DNA of 34,206 bases from CAYTLW01 sp964438735 (GTDB taxonomy: Bacteria; Myxococcota_A; UBA9042): positions 1-34,206 of the forward strand of contig CAYTLW010000084.1 of NCBI GenBank assembly GCA_964438735.1. The letters run 5' to 3'. How positions within the stretch are numbered: position 1 is the stretch's first letter; each line of letters begins with the position of its first letter. The translations under genes and the position numbers were made by a program. Of the stretch, positions 31,958 to 34,206 are shown piece after piece. Below the pieces are notes generated by a model. It did no database searches, was not told the origin of the DNA, and saw only the letters and a list, made by a program, of their open reading frames with translations.

Positions 31958-33890
31958 CTACGAGCAGGTGGCGTAGGACGAGCCGATCGTCTTGCACTTC
32001 TTGGGGAAGGGGCAGACCTTCCAGGTCGTCCACGGCATCCACACCCAGTACGACGTCGAACTGGAGCATGACGTCGACTTGCCCGAACAGCCCGAGTACG
32101 CCTGCCGGCGGCGAATGGAGCTGCCCAGGCACATATACTCGGTCTTGAGCGGCGAGGAGCCGCACTTATATCCCTTGGGTTTGTACTGCTTGGTCGCGGT
32201 GTTGCAGCAGGTGCCGGAGATGCACTGCGTGGCGATCTTGCTGCAGGTGGCGTAGGACGAGCCGACCATCTTGCAGGTATAGCCGGACGAGCAGGTCTTG
32301 TAGGTGCTCCACGGCTCCCAATAGTAGTAGCTCGACGATGAGTAGCAGGACGAGGACGCGCCGCTGCAGCCGCTATAGGCCCGCCGGCGCTTGATGTAGT
32401 TGCCGAAGCACTTGTACTCGGTCTTCTTGACCGAGCTGCTGCACTTGGTGCCCTTGGGTTTGTACTTCTTGGTCGAGGTATTGCAGCAGGTGCCCGAGGT
32501 GCACTGGCTGGAGGTCTTGCTGCAGGTGGCGGAGGCGGAGCCGACCATCTTGCAGCTATAACCAAACGAGCAAGTCTTGTAGGTCGTCCAGGGCTCCCAG
32601 TAGTAGTTGATCGACGAGACCGAACAGCCACTGGAGCTGCCGCTACATCCGTAATACGCCCGCCGACGTTGGATCTTGGTGCCGTAGCACTTGTACTCGG
32701 TCTTCTTGATGTAGCTGCTGCACTTGGTGCCCTTGGTCTTGAAGGTCTTGGTCGACGTATTGCAGCAGGTGCCCGAAGTGCACTGACTGGCGCCCTTGAT
32801 GCATGTGGCGTAGGTGGAGCTGTATTGCTTGCACGTATAACCGGCTGAGCACGTCTTGTAGGTCAGCCAGGGCTCCCAGTAGTAGTAGATCGACGAAACC
32901 GAACACGACGTGGACTTGCCGGTGCAGCCGTAGAAGGCCCGGCGACGCTGGACCTTGCTGCCGTAGCACTTGTACTCGGTCTTCTTGACCGAGCTGCTGC
33001 ACTTGGTGCCCTTGGTCTTGTACTTCTTGGTCGACGTGTTGCAGCAGGTCCCGGAGCTGCACTGCGTGGGCGCCTTGGTGCAGGTGGCGTAGCTGGAGTT
33101 GTACAGCTTGCAGGTATAGCCCGCTGAGCAGCTCTTGTAGGTCAGCCACGGCTCCCAGTAGTAGTTCAGTGACGAGGCGGAACAGGACGTCGAACTGCCG
33201 GTGCAGCCGTAGTAGGCCCGGCGACGTTGGATCTTGGTGCCATAGCACTTGTACTCGGTCTTCTTGATGGAGCTACTGCACTTGGTGCCCTTGGGCTTGT
33301 AGGTCTTGCTCGAGGTGTTGCAGCAGGTGCCATAGGTGCACTTGCCCCCGCCCGAGCTGCAGGTCGCCGTGCTGCCGACCTGTTTGCATGTGGTGCCAGC
33401 GCCGCAGGTCTTGTAGGCCAGCCAGGGCTCCCAGTAGTAGTACAACGACGACGCCGAGCAGCCCGTCGATTTGCCGGTGCAGCCGTAGTAGGCGCGGCGG
33501 CGCTGGATTTTGGTCCCGAAGCATTTGTATTCGGTCTTCTTCACGAAGCTGCTGCACTTGGTGCCCTTGGGCTTGAGCTGCTTGGTGAAGGTGTTGCAGC
33601 AGGTGCCGCTGCTGCAGGCGCCGCCGCCCGACTTGCAGGTGGCCAGCTTGCCGTCCATCTGGCAGGTGGTGCCGGCGGGGCAGGTCTTGCTTTTGGTCCA
33701 GGGCCCCCAGGCCACGTGGCCGGGTGAGGAGATGCACTGCGAATCCGAACCGGTGCAGGCCTGGTTGCCGATGCGCTGCATGATGTTGCCGCCCTGGCAG
33801 GTCTGCTCGCTGCCCGCGGGTCCGCCGCAGGGGGTCAGCGCCGGTTTGACCTGGCCCGTGGCCACATTGCAGCAGGTGCCCTGCGTGCAG
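31958..33890 (-). repeat. 279-bp coding tandem repeats (7 units)
   Basis: The TTGCAG mark (coding the CCN step of SGTCCN) recurs on the plus strand at 33867, 33594, 33318, 33039, 32760, 32481 and 32202: spacings 273, 276, 279, 279, 279, 279. The central five units are most alike, the outer two most diverged, as expected for expansion from the middle of the array. Confidence 0.92.
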
Positions 33891-34206
33891 CAGTTGTTGA
33901 TGGGCGTGTGGTTGCACTGACCGCCCACGCAGGCGTCGCTGGTGCAGGAGTTGCCGTCGTCGCAGGAGTTGGCCTGGCCGATGCACATGCCGGTGATGCA
34001 CGAGTCCTTGACCGTGCAGCCATCGCCATCGTCACAAGCGGCGCCCTCGACCGCCGCCTTGACGTCGCAGGTGCCGCCGATGGGATTGCAGAAGAGCACA
34101 CTGCAAGCCGGCGCCTGGCCCGTGCAGTCGGAGTCCTGCGTGCAGCATCCCGGGGTCTTGGTGAAGGAGCAGGTCTGGGTCCCAGCGTCGCACTTACCGA
34201 CCGTGC
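31958..34206 (-). CDS. Cys-rich protein with seven 93-residue ten-Cys repeats (5' end outside window)
   Basis: At least 748 residues are present; the frame stays open to the window edge, so the N-terminus is missing. The first part seen has CxDxxxCTxDxC modules like those of the lipoprotein at 5569-9606 (CDDGDGCTVKDSC, CDDGNSCTSDAC). Then seven repeats of ~93 residues follow. Each has about ten Cys and the conserved pieces SGTCCNTSTK, KGTKCSS, KKTEYKCYG, RRRAYYGC, YYYWEPW, YKTC and GYTCK. The repeat family is not one I recognise. Even Cys numbers imply a disulfide-linked, hence extracytoplasmic, protein; the repeated RRR and YYYWEPW patches could be ligand-binding faces. No anchor is visible in the part present. 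Confidence 0.85.
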   Translation of the reverse strand, partial: TVGKCDAGTQTCSFTKTPGCCTQDSDCTGQAPACSVLFCNPIGGTCDVKAAVEGAACDDGDGCTVKDSCITGMCIGQANSCDDGNSCTSDACVGGQCNHTPINNCCTQGTCCNVATGQVKPALTPCGGPAGSEQTCQGGNIMQRIGNQACTGSDSQCISSPGHVAWGPWTKSKTCPAGTTCQMDGKLATCKSGGGACSSGTCCNTFTKQLKPKGTKCSSFVKKTEYKCFGTKIQRRRAYYGCTGKSTGCSASSLYYYWEPWLAYKTCGAGTTCKQVGSTATCSSGGGKCTYGTCCNTSSKTYKPKGTKCSSSIKKTEYKCYGTKIQRRRAYYGCTGSSTSCSASSLNYYWEPWLTYKSCSAGYTCKLYNSSYATCTKAPTQCSSGTCCNTSTKKYKTKGTKCSSSVKKTEYKCYGSKVQRRRAFYGCTGKSTSCSVSSIYYYWEPWLTYKTCSAGYTCKQYSSTYATCIKGASQCTSGTCCNTSTKTFKTKGTKCSSYIKKTEYKCYGTKIQRRRAYYGCSGSSSGCSVSSINYYWEPWTTYKTCSFGYSCKMVGSASATCSKTSSQCTSGTCCNTSTKKYKPKGTKCSSSVKKTEYKCFGNYIKRRRAYSGCSGASSSCYSSSSYYYWEPWSTYKTCSSGYTCKMVGSSYATCSKIATQCISGTCCNTATKQYKPKGYKCGSSPLKTEYMCLGSSIRRRQAYSGCSGKSTSCSSSTSYWVWMPWTTWKVCPFPKKCKTIGSSYATCS

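Noticed and set aside
31958..33890. Regular 279-base periodicity as a possible CRISPR or satellite array
   Set aside because: Period is far too long, there are no short unique spacers, and the units are an intact coding frame with conserved Cys.

Overview
The window is a GC-rich (roughly two thirds G+C by eye) chromosomal stretch from a Gram-negative bacterium that secretes many lipoproteins. The run of Cys-rich lipoproteins with acidic Ser/Gly/Asp linkers, an FG-GAP/ASPIC lipoprotein, a PilZ protein with a second degenerate PilZ-like domain, an SLC12-type transporter and a bacterial selenoprotein points to the former Deltaproteobacteria, most likely Myxococcota or a Bradymonadales-like lineage. 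That placement is an inference from gene content; no rRNA, tRNA, IS element, phage gene, CRISPR array or origin was found.

Layout. 114-3907 (+): exported amidase-fold protein, HelD-like helicase, CoA-binding protein. 3937-11575 (-): bestrophin-like channel, tiny membrane-anchored haem protein, a 1345-residue Cys-rich lipoprotein ending in an ALK/LTK-type glycine-rich domain, and a coupled pair (acidic protein plus DUF3336 patatin lipase). 11689-16113 (mixed strands): FG-GAP/ASPIC lipoprotein, small lipoprotein, PilZ protein, PIG-L deacetylase. 16257-22182: two membrane enzymes of the alkaline phosphatase superfamily (sulfatase/LTA-synthase-like) flanking an anchored SRPBCC protein with a TolA-like tail. 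22300-25284 (+): two paralogous outer-membrane-barrel-like proteins, a lipoprotein esterase and a selenoprotein. 25303-31938: SLC12-type transporter, SohB protease, large TPR-like lipoprotein. 31958-34206 (-): a Cys-rich protein built from seven 93-residue repeats, whose 5' end lies outside the window.

The best hidden item is the selenoprotein at 24934-25284. A strong ribosome binding site precedes an ATG whose frame meets TGA at codon 14. That TGA is the first position of a CxxC-type redox motif (UxxC) in an ArsC/Spx-like thioredoxin fold. A stem-loop with the geometry of a bacterial SECIS element starts a few bases after it. Ordinary gene calling would start at the next ATG and lose the catalytic N-terminus.

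Most of the window serves the cell envelope: at least five predicted lipoproteins, two exported Cys-rich repeat proteins, barrels, envelope-modifying hydrolases, a channel, a transporter and a membrane protease. It reads as many short, independently oriented transcription units with compact intergenic regions (none above 300 bases), not as one pathway operon.
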